Positions 49,933-58,614 of a DNA stretch of 64,000 bases are shown one piece after another. The DNA comes from Pseudoalteromonas citrea (GTDB taxonomy: Bacteria > Pseudomonadota > Gammaproteobacteria > Enterobacterales > Alteromonadaceae). Position 1 is the first letter of the stretch; every line of letters starts with the position of its first letter. A model generated the notes under the pieces. The model searched no databases and was not told the origin of the DNA. It saw only the letters and a list, made by a program, of their open reading frames with translations. A program made the translations under genes and the position numbers. The stretch spans positions 868,001-932,000 of the forward strand of contig NZ_AHBZ03000027.1 in NCBI RefSeq assembly GCF_000238375.3. Reading direction: 5' to 3'.

Positions 49933-51294
49933 CTACACAAAGTGTGGTGCTGTGCAGTAGCGATCAATCGACCACCCTCGATAAAAACCTTTAGGCTGCT
50001 CAGCAACTGCGGTAATTTTAGCCCCGTCATAGCTTCTTTGTTGGGCTTCAGGCAGATTTACGCGGTTGGGGCTTGCCATTTTTATAAACCCCCAAGAACC
50101 TGATTTGATTGAAAAGTCTTGGATCATGGCATAGCCACGATTACCCGTATTTATGTAGCGTTCAGCATCAATTGCCATGTACCAAATATCGTTGGCCCGC
50201 ATGCCTTCTTTTCCTGCGAAGCTTTTGCCTGTAACGGGATCGACCCATCTGCACCATATTTGTAATTGTGATACATCGACGCCATTTCGATTCATCACCC
50301 TTGCAGCTTCACATAAGTGCTCAAATTGTGGTTTATAGTGGCCACTTTTATCGGTGATCACTAAGGGAACGCCGTTCTTTACATATATTTCACCCGCTGC
50401 TTTGACTGGCTTTCCGCCTAAAAAAGCCGCATGGAACCACCCTGTTGAACTATCATGGTTGCCAGTATAGAGCTTATCGTCAGGCGATAAAACAAAAATT
50501 GCCCAGCCTGTACCACAGAAATTGGTATGGGAATGTTGTGAGCTCCAAGGCATAAATTCGGCTGGTGAACGCAGGTACTTTAATAGCCCATCTCGAAAGT
50601 AACGCCTATACTCCTCACGTCCGACGGCATCTTGATAGGAGGTGCTTAAGAGCCCTTCTCTACTTAGTCCTGATATAGTCTCATCTGATTGCATTTCTAA
50701 CCAGCGGTAAAAAGGCAGCACGGTTGTATGCTTTTCATAACGGGCTTCAGTCCATGCGGTAAAAATGGGGGCGTTTCTCGGGTTCTTCCAATGCCTATGC
50801 AGTGGGTCGATGGCTTCGGTCCAGTATTTAGGATCCAGCTGTCTACCATCACTCGGTTTACCTATATACTCTATGAGACCTTGTACTTGTTTGGTCGCCG
50901 CTGCCCACTTTGCCATACCTGAATGAGCGCGTTGAATTGGCGTTTGGTCGCCTACTCCGAGCAAAGCAGGTAGGCGCTGTTCTGCGACTAATACTTGCTG
51001 CAAGTATTTTATTTTAGTGATCGCTTGGTTATAAACTGCATCGGCTGCGCTTATTTTGCGTTTTCTTCTGGTATCTTGCCACACAAATAATCGTTTATCG
51101 TCAGCATAGCTTTTAGCAATCTCGCTCAGTAGGGTTAAAGACACAATACGTTGCTCTAACTTATCTTTACCGATTGCGTGGTAGGAGGTAATCGCATTGT
51201 CGACCTTTACCAAGTTTTTGTGATTGCTACGCACTTGACTCCAGTGACTACTGGCATTTTTAAACTCTTGCAATGTCATAATATCTGCGGGCAT
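49933..51294 (-). CDS. Protein of unknown function with an SGHYKP-containing domain
   Basis: The protein has 453 residues with no signal peptide or membrane helix. The N-terminal half is helical and charged. The middle carries CGTGWAIFVLSPDDKLYTGNHD, FHAAFLGGKPVKAAGEIYV and then VITDKSGHYKP. This last set occurs as a small domain in diverse bacterial proteins, several of them toxin- or effector-like, but its role is not established. The final 100 residues have WCRWVDPVTGKSF and WYMAIDAERY. The gene is alone between the peptide precursor and mltC. It could be an effector or an enzyme, and I do not assign a function. Confidence 0.6.
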   Translation of the reverse strand: MPADIMTLQEFKNASSHWSQVRSNHKNLVKVDNAITSYHAIGKDKLEQRIVSLTLLSEIAKSYADDKRLFVWQDTRRKRKISAADAVYNQAITKIKYLQQVLVAEQRLPALLGVGDQTPIQRAHSGMAKWAAATKQVQGLIEYIGKPSDGRQLDPKYWTEAIDPLHRHWKNPRNAPIFTAWTEARYEKHTTVLPFYRWLEMQSDETISGLSREGLLSTSYQDAVGREEYRRYFRDGLLKYLRSPAEFMPWSSQHSHTNFCGTGWAIFVLSPDDKLYTGNHDSSTGWFHAAFLGGKPVKAAGEIYVKNGVPLVITDKSGHYKPQFEHLCEAARVMNRNGVDVSQLQIWCRWVDPVTGKSFAGKEGMRANDIWYMAIDAERYINTGNRGYAMIQDFSIKSGSWGFIKMASPNRVNLPEAQQRSYDGAKITAVAEQPKGFYRGWSIDRYCTAPHFV

Positions 51295-51521
51295 CTGTAT
51301 TCTCCTTGCCGAAATAACTTAGCGCTATACCCATTCACTTGAATTTGGGTGTTCACATTTAAAACACTAGGTTAACAATGTGCATATAATATGGATGAGT
51401 CTGTGGTGACATATATTTAAACTGCAAATTACATACAATGTGATGACGCACTCGCAAATGTTAAGTGTATGGTTCACAATATTAAAATTACAAATGACCT
51501 TTTACTATATAGGCGAACCCT

Positions 51522-52688
51522 ATGCAGATATGTTTGATACGGGCGATTACTGTCATGCTCGCCATATTCTGGCTAACGGCATGTCAGTCCACATTAAATT
51601 TACAATCAGCGAAAGAAATCAAGAAGCTAGCAGAGCAGATCCAAAAGAACCCACATGATGTTGCAGTGATCGCGGAGGGTATTAATAAAAGTCAGCAGTC
51701 TATTAATCAGGATATGGCGAAGATACAGCGTTTATTTGGCGACTTGGACGCAATCATTGAGCAGGTATGGGGCAAGTCAAATAAAGAGTTACCCAGTAAT
51801 ACCCGTTATGTGAAGTATTCGAATGATTATGAAGCGCGGGCAATTGTCGATTTTGTTCAGGGTTCAGTAACCATTGAGACAATTGCGACGAAGAATATAA
51901 AGCCTAAGCTCTCTCAGGCGATATTCGAAACATTATTAACCTCAGATGATCCCAGTCAAACAGATATATTTTCCAGTCAATCGCCAACGTTATCAGGTGA
52001 GCCATTTTTATATCCGCAAGTACGTGACCAAGATGGTCAAGTGGTGCGCTATGAATGGCGTGCAAAGCGCTATGCAAGTTACTTGGTGGCTAATAACTTA
52101 ACGACCTCACAGCAAAATGGTCGGAAAATGACGCAAGTGACGTTTAACTTAGTGACGGATCACAAGCATTTAAGGCACTTAAAATACAGTGATTCGGTAT
52201 TGGCGTCGGCTAAAAAATACAATATTTCGGCGGCACTGATCTATGCGGTTATTGAAACCGAAAGTGCCTTCAATCCATATGCGGTGAGTCATGCAAATGC
52301 GTACGGATTAATGCAAGTTGTGCCGGCAACGGCGGGGCGCGATGTTTACAAATTGGAGAAGAATCGCGCCGGGCAACCCACTAAATCAACACTTATGAGC
52401 CCACAGCAAAACATTGATATTGGCACTGCCTATTTAAAAATACTCAATACTCGTTATTTGGCCGGGGTGAAGCATCAACTGAGCCGAGAATACACCATTA
52501 TTTCAGCATATAATGGTGGCGCGGGGAACGTGTTTAAAACTTATCACCCAAACCGTACTACGGCGGTCAAAAAAATTAATCAACAATCACCGGCTAACGT
52601 CTATAAACAGCTGCGCTATGATCATCCTCGCGATGAGTCGCGTCGTTATCTTGAAAAGGTGACTAAAGCGAAGCAAAAGTATTTGTAG
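51522..52688 (+). CDS. mltC: Membrane-bound lytic murein transglycosylase C
   Basis: The 388-residue lipoprotein has a short hydrophobic signal ending LTACQS (lipobox Cys at about residue 18). Residues 25-200 match the MltC N-terminal (DUF3393) domain (VWGKSNKELPSNTRYVKYSN, YEARAIVDFVQGSVTIETI). The SLT domain has the catalytic Glu in AVIETESAFNPYAVSHANAYGLMQVVPATAG and the closing ISAYNGGAGNV. It cleaves peptidoglycan glycan strands with 1,6-anhydro formation and sits on the outer membrane inner face. Confidence 0.93.
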   Translation: MQICLIRAITVMLAIFWLTACQSTLNLQSAKEIKKLAEQIQKNPHDVAVIAEGINKSQQSINQDMAKIQRLFGDLDAIIEQVWGKSNKELPSNTRYVKYSNDYEARAIVDFVQGSVTIETIATKNIKPKLSQAIFETLLTSDDPSQTDIFSSQSPTLSGEPFLYPQVRDQDGQVVRYEWRAKRYASYLVANNLTTSQQNGRKMTQVTFNLVTDHKHLRHLKYSDSVLASAKKYNISAALIYAVIETESAFNPYAVSHANAYGLMQVVPATAGRDVYKLEKNRAGQPTKSTLMSPQQNIDIGTAYLKILNTRYLAGVKHQLSREYTIISAYNGGAGNVFKTYHPNRTTAVKKINQQSPANVYKQLRYDHPRDESRRYLEKVTKAKQKYL

Positions 52689-52861
52689 CGCTTTTTTAGC
52701 TTTAACTCTTGATGGTTGGATCGATAGGCATTGCTAGCATAATTGTGCTTTGCGCCGCTTTCTCTAAGTACGTTGTAAAAACGCAATGAAAGCGGGCAAA
52801 TTTGTCCTGCTTTAATCACAAGACTGTTTTAAATACCACCACTGTGGTGAGGGGGATTGCT

Positions 52862-53716
52862 TTAATGCGCTTTTATGTCGGTCAACGATGACAACCACAT
52901 AATACTGCGTACGCCTACCATTGGAAATGAGTCACTGTGGCCCGCGGCATCAACCACAGTGGTATGTAGTTGCAAGCTGCTATCATTTCTTTTTTGTAAA
53001 ACATCAATAAACTCATTTACGTAACCTGCGAGCTTAGATTCTAATGCACCGTAAGAAATAAACACATTGGCGTTAAGCTGCTTATGGCTGTTACTAAGCT
53101 TTGTAAGCAGGGGTATATCACCGCGTAGTGCTGGGCTACCCAAAATGTAGTTTTTGAAGGAATCAGGGTGCGCCGTTAATATATACGCCCCAAACAACCC
53201 TCCCAATGAAAAACCAAAGTAGGTGCGGTTGCTAGGGTCTGCAGCGTAGTTTTTTTCTATGTATTGAAATACGGTGTTTCTTATAAACGCTAAGTGAGTA
53301 CTGGCTTGGCCATATTGATATTTTGCCTGTCTTTGAGCATTACTCGATTGATTAATAGAATAGTCGCGGACACGGCTAGCGCTCACACCCCGCTCTTTCA
53401 GTGCGCCAGTGGTGTTTGTTTGCCATGATATCCCAACTAAAATAGTCTCGTTTAATATGAAATTGCTTGCGCTTGAGAGTAAGCTGACATGAACTGGTGC
53501 ATCGGTGTAATAAATCACCGAGTAAGGCTTTTTAGCGTTTTTGTTATACCCATCAGGTAAAGTGATGTAAAGCTCGTACTGACGCGCTAACTGAGTGTCA
53601 TTAATTGGCACTATGTGGGTGTTGGGTAAACTAAACTCTTTGGCTTCAGTTGCTGAAATCATTAACAGAGTCATTAAATAACTCAATACGAGGATGAAGT
53701 GTTTTTGTATAGTCAT
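52862..53716 (-). CDS. Exported alpha/beta-hydrolase (IroE/Fes-like esterase)
   Basis: The 284-residue protein has a signal peptide (FILVLSYLMTLLMISATEA). The nucleophile elbow is GFSLGGLFG (Ser about residue 171), then the acid region ISYGALESK and the catalytic His in VVDAAGHSDSF. N-terminal QYELYITLPDGYNKN and YSVIYYTDAP are typical of the putative esterase (IroE/Fes) group, which hydrolyse siderophore esters or other acyl esters. No iron genes are next to it, so the substrate is open. Confidence 0.85.
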   Translation of the reverse strand: MTIQKHFILVLSYLMTLLMISATEAKEFSLPNTHIVPINDTQLARQYELYITLPDGYNKNAKKPYSVIYYTDAPVHVSLLSSASNFILNETILVGISWQTNTTGALKERGVSASRVRDYSINQSSNAQRQAKYQYGQASTHLAFIRNTVFQYIEKNYAADPSNRTYFGFSLGGLFGAYILTAHPDSFKNYILGSPALRGDIPLLTKLSNSHKQLNANVFISYGALESKLAGYVNEFIDVLQKRNDSSLQLHTTVVDAAGHSDSFPMVGVRSIMWLSSLTDIKAH

Positions 53717-53969
53717 GATGGTGTTTCCTGAGTATCTATTATTATAACAAATGCTTTACGGCCTAACGTTGAACCTGACTGTATAGCCAAAAGTATGGAA
53801 AAACCTGATGTTGTACTGATTTCTGAATGATATAGCAGTAATTTAAATTAATAATATATTTATCAGATATTTATAAGCTGTGTTTTGGAATGTTCAAACG
53901 GTATGCTAGGATGATTTTTCGCTTAAATAGCGCATTTTTTATATTAATTCACCTTTGGAAAGCGTAGAT

Positions 53970-56096
53970 ATGTCCGTTCAATATTGGGTCGGGGGTTTTT
54001 TTATCGACCTCTCTCGAAATCAAGTTACCTATGAGCACCAAACTCAAACAGTGCCGCCTAAGGCTTTAGCTGTACTCACGTGCCTTGCTAAAAATGTTAA
54101 CCAGGTGGTCAGTCAAGATGAGTTATTGACCGAAGTGTGGCCTGATACCATTGTAACGCCAAACACCTTACAAAGGAGTATTGCACAATTAAGAAAAGTA
54201 CTGGGTGCCAATCTTGAATCGCAGTCATATATTAAAACGCATGCCAAGCAAGGATACAGTTTGGAGTGTGAGGTACGTTGGCAAGCAAATATAACGACTC
54301 CTAAACTAACAAAGCGCAGTGAGCAATCAGCTAATGAAACACACGCACTTGCTGGGGAAAACGAGAGGCAAAAAGGTAACAGATCTTGGCGGCGTATTTC
54401 AGCTGGTCTTATGTTAACTATGTTGTGCGGGGTATTTATTAGCCTGAGTAGTATGGGTTACTTCAATGGCTCTAAACCTTTTGAGTTTGAGGTAACAGAG
54501 CTGCGTTCATTGACCGCAACAGATAATAAAGAATATGGCGGTGTGTATTCAGCGGATGGTCAATACGTCATATTCCAGCGTTATCCTGAAAAGCTGTGCC
54601 GCAGTAATATTTGGGCCAAGCACCTTGAAACAGGGCGAGAAACCCCGCTTATGGATAAATTAGGCACGTATGGTGAACATAGCCTGTCTCACGATGGCAA
54701 ACAGCTTATTTATATTGAAGCCGACGATTGCACAACGCCAGTAACGCAAAAGCAGTGCTATACATTACAGCGCCTTGATGTTGCAAAGGCATTTGAGGGG
54801 CATAATCAACCGACACAAATCATGGAGTGTAAAAATACCAAAATAATCAAACCAACTTGGTTGAATGACGATCAAGTGTTACTGATGCAGTTGAGCGACA
54901 AACGTTGGAAGCTGATCTTATATTCAGTCTCTGGCAATGAAAGCCAGACTATTTATGATGTGCCTGATGGCCGTTTTATTGATTATGATTACTCCGTTAA
55001 AGATAACTTAATTGCATTAATTGTACTAAGACGTGATCACCAGCGTTATCTTGATATAGTTAAACCCAGTGGTGAGCTCGTTTCGAGCCACTCAGTTGAA
55101 AATATACCTGAAATATCACCTTATCGACGTATTTCACCTAATTTTACCCCTGATGATGAGCAGTTGATTTTTAGCACTGGCCGACAGTTATTTGGCCTTA
55201 CCTTTGATGGTCAAGTGTCAAATATTAGTATTCCATTAGACACTTCTATTGGTACGCCTACTTTTCATCTAAATGGCCAGCGCGCATTAGTGGTAAAGGG
55301 GTTTTATGATAGTGATATTGCGATGATGGCGTTATCAAATGTACACGCTGATAATTATGTTACCCTCGACCGTTCAACTCAATTTGAACACGCAGCGCAG
55401 TTTCAGCCTAGTGGCGCTTTAATTGCTTTTCAGTCGAACCGCTCGGGGGAGGCTCAAATATGGCTGTACGATGGTGAAGGCTCACAAAAGCTCAGTAACT
55501 TTCCAAAAGACAGCTATTTTAATGGTATTCATTGGGCTCAAGATGGACAGAGTGTGTTAGCTAATGTGAATTCTGAGTTATTCAGGGTGTTATTAGATGG
55601 CAGCCAAAAGCGGGTGCCGATGAATTACCCTATTCGAGAGTTGTTTCAGTGGAACAGTAAAAATGACAGTGCATTGGGGCTAGTCAATATTGATGGGGAA
55701 CCCATGCTTGTTAAGCTTAACTTGAGTAATTCAGCTTATACGAAAGTGAGCGAAAAAAGCGTTAAATGGGCACAAAAAAGCGAGGATGGACGTGTTATTT
55801 ACACGGATCAACTCGACCGTTTTTGGATAACTGGTTCGGTTGAAGATACTTTAATTCCGCCTTTGATGTCTCAAGGCAGTGATAAGCGATTCGTGATCAC
55901 AAATAATGTAATCTATGGGGTAAATGAAGCATCACAGTTGTGGTCTTATGATTTGGACTCGACAGTGTTTCACGTGTTAGGTACTGTGCCAAAAACCATA
56001 GACTATTTAACCGACGTAAATCATACGAATGTGTTGTTTAGTAATCATATTGCGTCAAAAAAATCGCTGGCTGAGTTAGTGTTGGCAGCTAATTAG
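53970..56096 (+). CDS. CadC-like regulator with TolB-like periplasmic propeller
   Basis: ATG 53970 behind GGAAAG is the start. The 708-residue protein has an N-terminal winged helix (residues 1-105: VPPKALAVLTCLAKNVNQVVSQDELLTEVWPD, NTLQRSIAQLRKVLG, THAKQGYSLE), one membrane helix (about 148-170, GLMLTMLCGVFISLSSMGYF), then about 530 residues of WD40/PD40-like repeats (YSADGQYVIFQRYPE, FQPSGALIAFQSNRSGEAQIWLYDG, WAQDGQSVLANVN). This is a one-component membrane regulator sensing in the periplasm. The target is unknown; the divergent esterase gene is a candidate. Confidence 0.9.
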   Translation: MSVQYWVGGFFIDLSRNQVTYEHQTQTVPPKALAVLTCLAKNVNQVVSQDELLTEVWPDTIVTPNTLQRSIAQLRKVLGANLESQSYIKTHAKQGYSLECEVRWQANITTPKLTKRSEQSANETHALAGENERQKGNRSWRRISAGLMLTMLCGVFISLSSMGYFNGSKPFEFEVTELRSLTATDNKEYGGVYSADGQYVIFQRYPEKLCRSNIWAKHLETGRETPLMDKLGTYGEHSLSHDGKQLIYIEADDCTTPVTQKQCYTLQRLDVAKAFEGHNQPTQIMECKNTKIIKPTWLNDDQVLLMQLSDKRWKLILYSVSGNESQTIYDVPDGRFIDYDYSVKDNLIALIVLRRDHQRYLDIVKPSGELVSSHSVENIPEISPYRRISPNFTPDDEQLIFSTGRQLFGLTFDGQVSNISIPLDTSIGTPTFHLNGQRALVVKGFYDSDIAMMALSNVHADNYVTLDRSTQFEHAAQFQPSGALIAFQSNRSGEAQIWLYDGEGSQKLSNFPKDSYFNGIHWAQDGQSVLANVNSELFRVLLDGSQKRVPMNYPIRELFQWNSKNDSALGLVNIDGEPMLVKLNLSNSAYTKVSEKSVKWAQKSEDGRVIYTDQLDRFWITGSVEDTLIPPLMSQGSDKRFVITNNVIYGVNEASQLWSYDLDSTVFHVLGTVPKTIDYLTDVNHTNVLFSNHIASKKSLAELVLAAN

Positions 56097-56227
56097 CGTT
56101 ATTTATATGTTTCCAGCGAGTTAGGTAGTGCTGTCTTGTAGCTGGCTTAATGGTAAATTGACCATGTCGTTAATAAACAGGCGAGGTAAACATCGCGCCG
56201 TCAACCGAGCATAAAAAGAGAAACTCA

Positions 56228-56770
56228 ATGAATAATGTAAGCACACAGGAATATGATATTGCTCAGTTGGGCGCGCCAGTATTAAGACAGCCCGCGGCCG
56301 AAGTAGAGGATATTCTCGCAGATGAATGCCAGCAACTCATTACCACCATGCTGCTCGCGGTATCACAGGCGGGTGGTGTGGGGATTGCGGCCCCTCAAAT
56401 ACATCATAGTAAACGCATATTTATTATGTGTTCAAAGCCAAATGCGCGATACCCTGACGCCCCTTTGATGGACCCCACCGCCATCATCAACCCCGAGGTT
56501 GTATCGTATTCAAAAGAAAAAGTAAAAGGGTGGGAAGGGTGCTTAAGTGTGCCCAGCATGCGTGGGTTAGTACCTAGACATACTGCAATTACCGTTAAAT
56601 ACTTTGATCAACAGGGTAATGAGCAACATAAAACCTTTCACGATTTTGTCGCACGCATTTTTCAGCATGAACTGGATCACTTAAATGGGCTGACGTTTAT
56701 TGACCAATTAGAATCAACACAAGATTTAATCAGTGAAAGTGAATGGTATAAGCAGTTTGCTGAGGGCTGA
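56228..56770 (+). CDS. def: Peptide deformylase
   Basis: The protein has 180 residues. The three family motifs are GVGIAAPQI (about residue 57), EGCLSVP (about 100) and HELDHLNG (about 143). They supply the Fe/Zn ligands Cys and two His and the catalytic Glu. It removes the formyl group from nascent proteins. It is not next to fmt, so it is probably an additional copy. Confidence 0.95.
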   Translation: MNNVSTQEYDIAQLGAPVLRQPAAEVEDILADECQQLITTMLLAVSQAGGVGIAAPQIHHSKRIFIMCSKPNARYPDAPLMDPTAIINPEVVSYSKEKVKGWEGCLSVPSMRGLVPRHTAITVKYFDQQGNEQHKTFHDFVARIFQHELDHLNGLTFIDQLESTQDLISESEWYKQFAEG

Positions 56771-56903
56771 ATATAGGGTGTTAACCATAAAATATTTTTT
56801 CTTGTTTTTCTTATTTTATTGTTAATGCTTCTTGTTGTTTTTTGTTCTTTTAATGTGCTATTTTAATTTGCCACTTGGTATTTTAAATAATGAAGGAATT
56901 ATT

Positions 56904-57266
56904 GTGAAAAAATTAATTAAAATTGGAACTCTTGTATTATCTACTTTTATGGGTAGCCAAGCATTTGCAGCATCTATGGAATGTACTATTGGAGATCCAC
57001 AGTACAACAGGGACTATAATAACTACACTTGTTATACAGTAGAATTTGGTAGTACCTATGCTCAAACTACATTTAAAATAGTTGGAAATAAAGCCATAAG
57101 TCATGTAATTTGGGGCGATGCTGCAGCGAATTGCGGTTTCTCTAATAGCGCTTCGTGCACAGTACTTACGTCAGCAAATAAGGTACACGCTGCAACTGCG
57201 AAGGTATTGTACCAAGATGGTTCTTGGGAAACTGTATGGGCAACAAGCCTATTTAATAATATTTAA
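56904..57266 (+). CDS. Small secreted protein of unknown function
   Basis: GTG 56904 with GAAGGAA upstream starts a 120-residue protein; the longer frame from 56832 has no ribosome site. The signal peptide is KKLIKIGTLVLSTFMGSQAFA. The mature part has four Cys (MECTIGD, YTCYTV, ANCGFS, SCTVLT), suggesting two disulfides, and is rich in Tyr, Asn and Thr. The gene ends about 100 bp before the IS903-type insertion. The family is not recognised. Confidence 0.65.
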   Translation: MKKLIKIGTLVLSTFMGSQAFAASMECTIGDPQYNRDYNNYTCYTVEFGSTYAQTTFKIVGNKAISHVIWGDAAANCGFSNSASCTVLTSANKVHAATAKVLYQDGSWETVWATSLFNNI

Positions 57267-57375
57267 GCCCATTTTACCTTTTATATAGGCTGTATTTAAA
57301 TTTCAGCCTATATTATTTCACAAAGGTGATAAGGTGTTTTTTGACGTGAAATAAGTAAATTTTCGTTATTGGCAC

Positions 57376-58405
57376 GGCCTTGTTGATCAAATAGCTAACT
57401 ACCAATCAATTTCTCAGTTTTAACTTTGTTGCTGATATTTGGGCATACCTAGCCCATTCATTTTATTTATTGCCTTCACTTTAATCATCGTTTCAGTATG
57501 CTGACTATTGAATTGACGACTTTTTAGCTTATCACCCATTAATTGTTTAAAACGATACATCGCCGTCTCGGCAAGTGAACGAAGGTGGTACCCTGAATTC
57601 ACTTTCCACTGCGTTAACCCTATTTGGTGCATCATAAATATGGCATTGTTTCTGGGGTGTCCTTCTTCCCAGTATTGGGCATTCTCTCTTGGCGGTACCC
57701 GCATAATCGCACCTTTTGCTGCGACCTCCTCATAGCAACTGCGTGTGTCATATGCTCCATCACCTGTGACTCTGTCTATATTCCTACGCAGTGGCCTGAT
57801 TAAATCGGCAAGGGCTTCACCATCTGACACATTTACCATCGACAGCTCAGCACCCACAATATCGTGACTTGTCGCATCAACGGCCAAGTGCAATTTTCGC
57901 CAAGTTCGGCGCTTAGTCGCACGATGTTTTCTTGTATGCCATTCACCATTTCCATACACTTTAAGGCCCGTGCTATCGACCACAATATCTATAAAGCCTT
58001 TGCCTGCGCTTTTTCTATATTGCACATCAAGTGTTTTACTGCGTTTGCATAAACAGCTATAACCCGGTGATTGCAGCGAGGTATCCATCGTAGTAAGTAA
58101 GGAATTTACAAACCCTTCTAAGGCCCTGAGTGGCAAATGGAATACGGCCCTTAAGGTTAAACACGTTTCAATTGCTAAATCAGAATAGTAATTTGAACGA
58201 CCACGGCCACCGTGCTTTTCAGTATTCTGCCACTTTGAGATGGCACTATCACTTAGCCAAATGTTGATGTTACCGCGTTGAACTAAAGCACGATTGTACT
58301 GTGACCAATTCCTAATTTTCTTCTTCATTTCAAGGCATGGGTTAAGGCATTTTATGATCTGATCACACCAAACCAAAGAAGTTCAATTATTTAGGAAACA
58401 AGGCC
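57376..58405 (-). mobile_element. IS903-group insertion sequence (IS5 family), intact
   Basis: The element is 1030 bp. Terminal inverted repeats are GGCCTTGTTGATCAAAT on the left and GGCCTTGTTTCCTAAAT on the right. A perfect 9-bp target duplication TATTGGCAC flanks it (57367-57375 and 58406-58414), the size typical of the IS903 group. One full-length transposase gene is present. The element is nearly identical to the larger copy at 29908-33355, so both moved recently. Confidence 0.95.
57420..58328 (-). CDS. IS903-group transposase
   Basis: The 302-residue protein starts at ATG 58328 (MKKKIRNWSQYNRALVQRG), matching the start of IS903 transposases. DDE residues: VVDSTGLKVYGNGEWH, GDGAYDTRSCYEEV, and the Y-(2)-R-(3)-E-(6)-K signature in YHLRSLAETAMYRFKQ. 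The ending GLGMPKYQQQS is the unaltered C-terminus. No disruption is seen, so the element is probably active. Confidence 0.94.
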   Translation of the reverse strand: MKKKIRNWSQYNRALVQRGNINIWLSDSAISKWQNTEKHGGRGRSNYYSDLAIETCLTLRAVFHLPLRALEGFVNSLLTTMDTSLQSPGYSCLCKRSKTLDVQYRKSAGKGFIDIVVDSTGLKVYGNGEWHTRKHRATKRRTWRKLHLAVDATSHDIVGAELSMVNVSDGEALADLIRPLRRNIDRVTGDGAYDTRSCYEEVAAKGAIMRVPPRENAQYWEEGHPRNNAIFMMHQIGLTQWKVNSGYHLRSLAETAMYRFKQLMGDKLKSRQFNSQHTETMIKVKAINKMNGLGMPKYQQQS

Positions 58406-58614
58406 TATTGGCACTGGAAATTACTTTCATATGTCATATTAATGACTGTGTGAATTTAATTCTTCTCCTTCCCTTGCTATGATTTCACAAATTATTTTTC
58501 AATTTATTTCATCTCTTTATTAATAAATGCTTTCTTAGAAATAAAACCAAAGTACATAGTTTTACATAATGTTTTGGCATGATTTAACTATGTAATAAAA
58601 AATAAGGATAGTTT

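Noticed and set aside
51340-51360. TTTGGGTGTTCA as another REP-like arm
   Set aside because: Only a partial match, with no inverted partner nearby.
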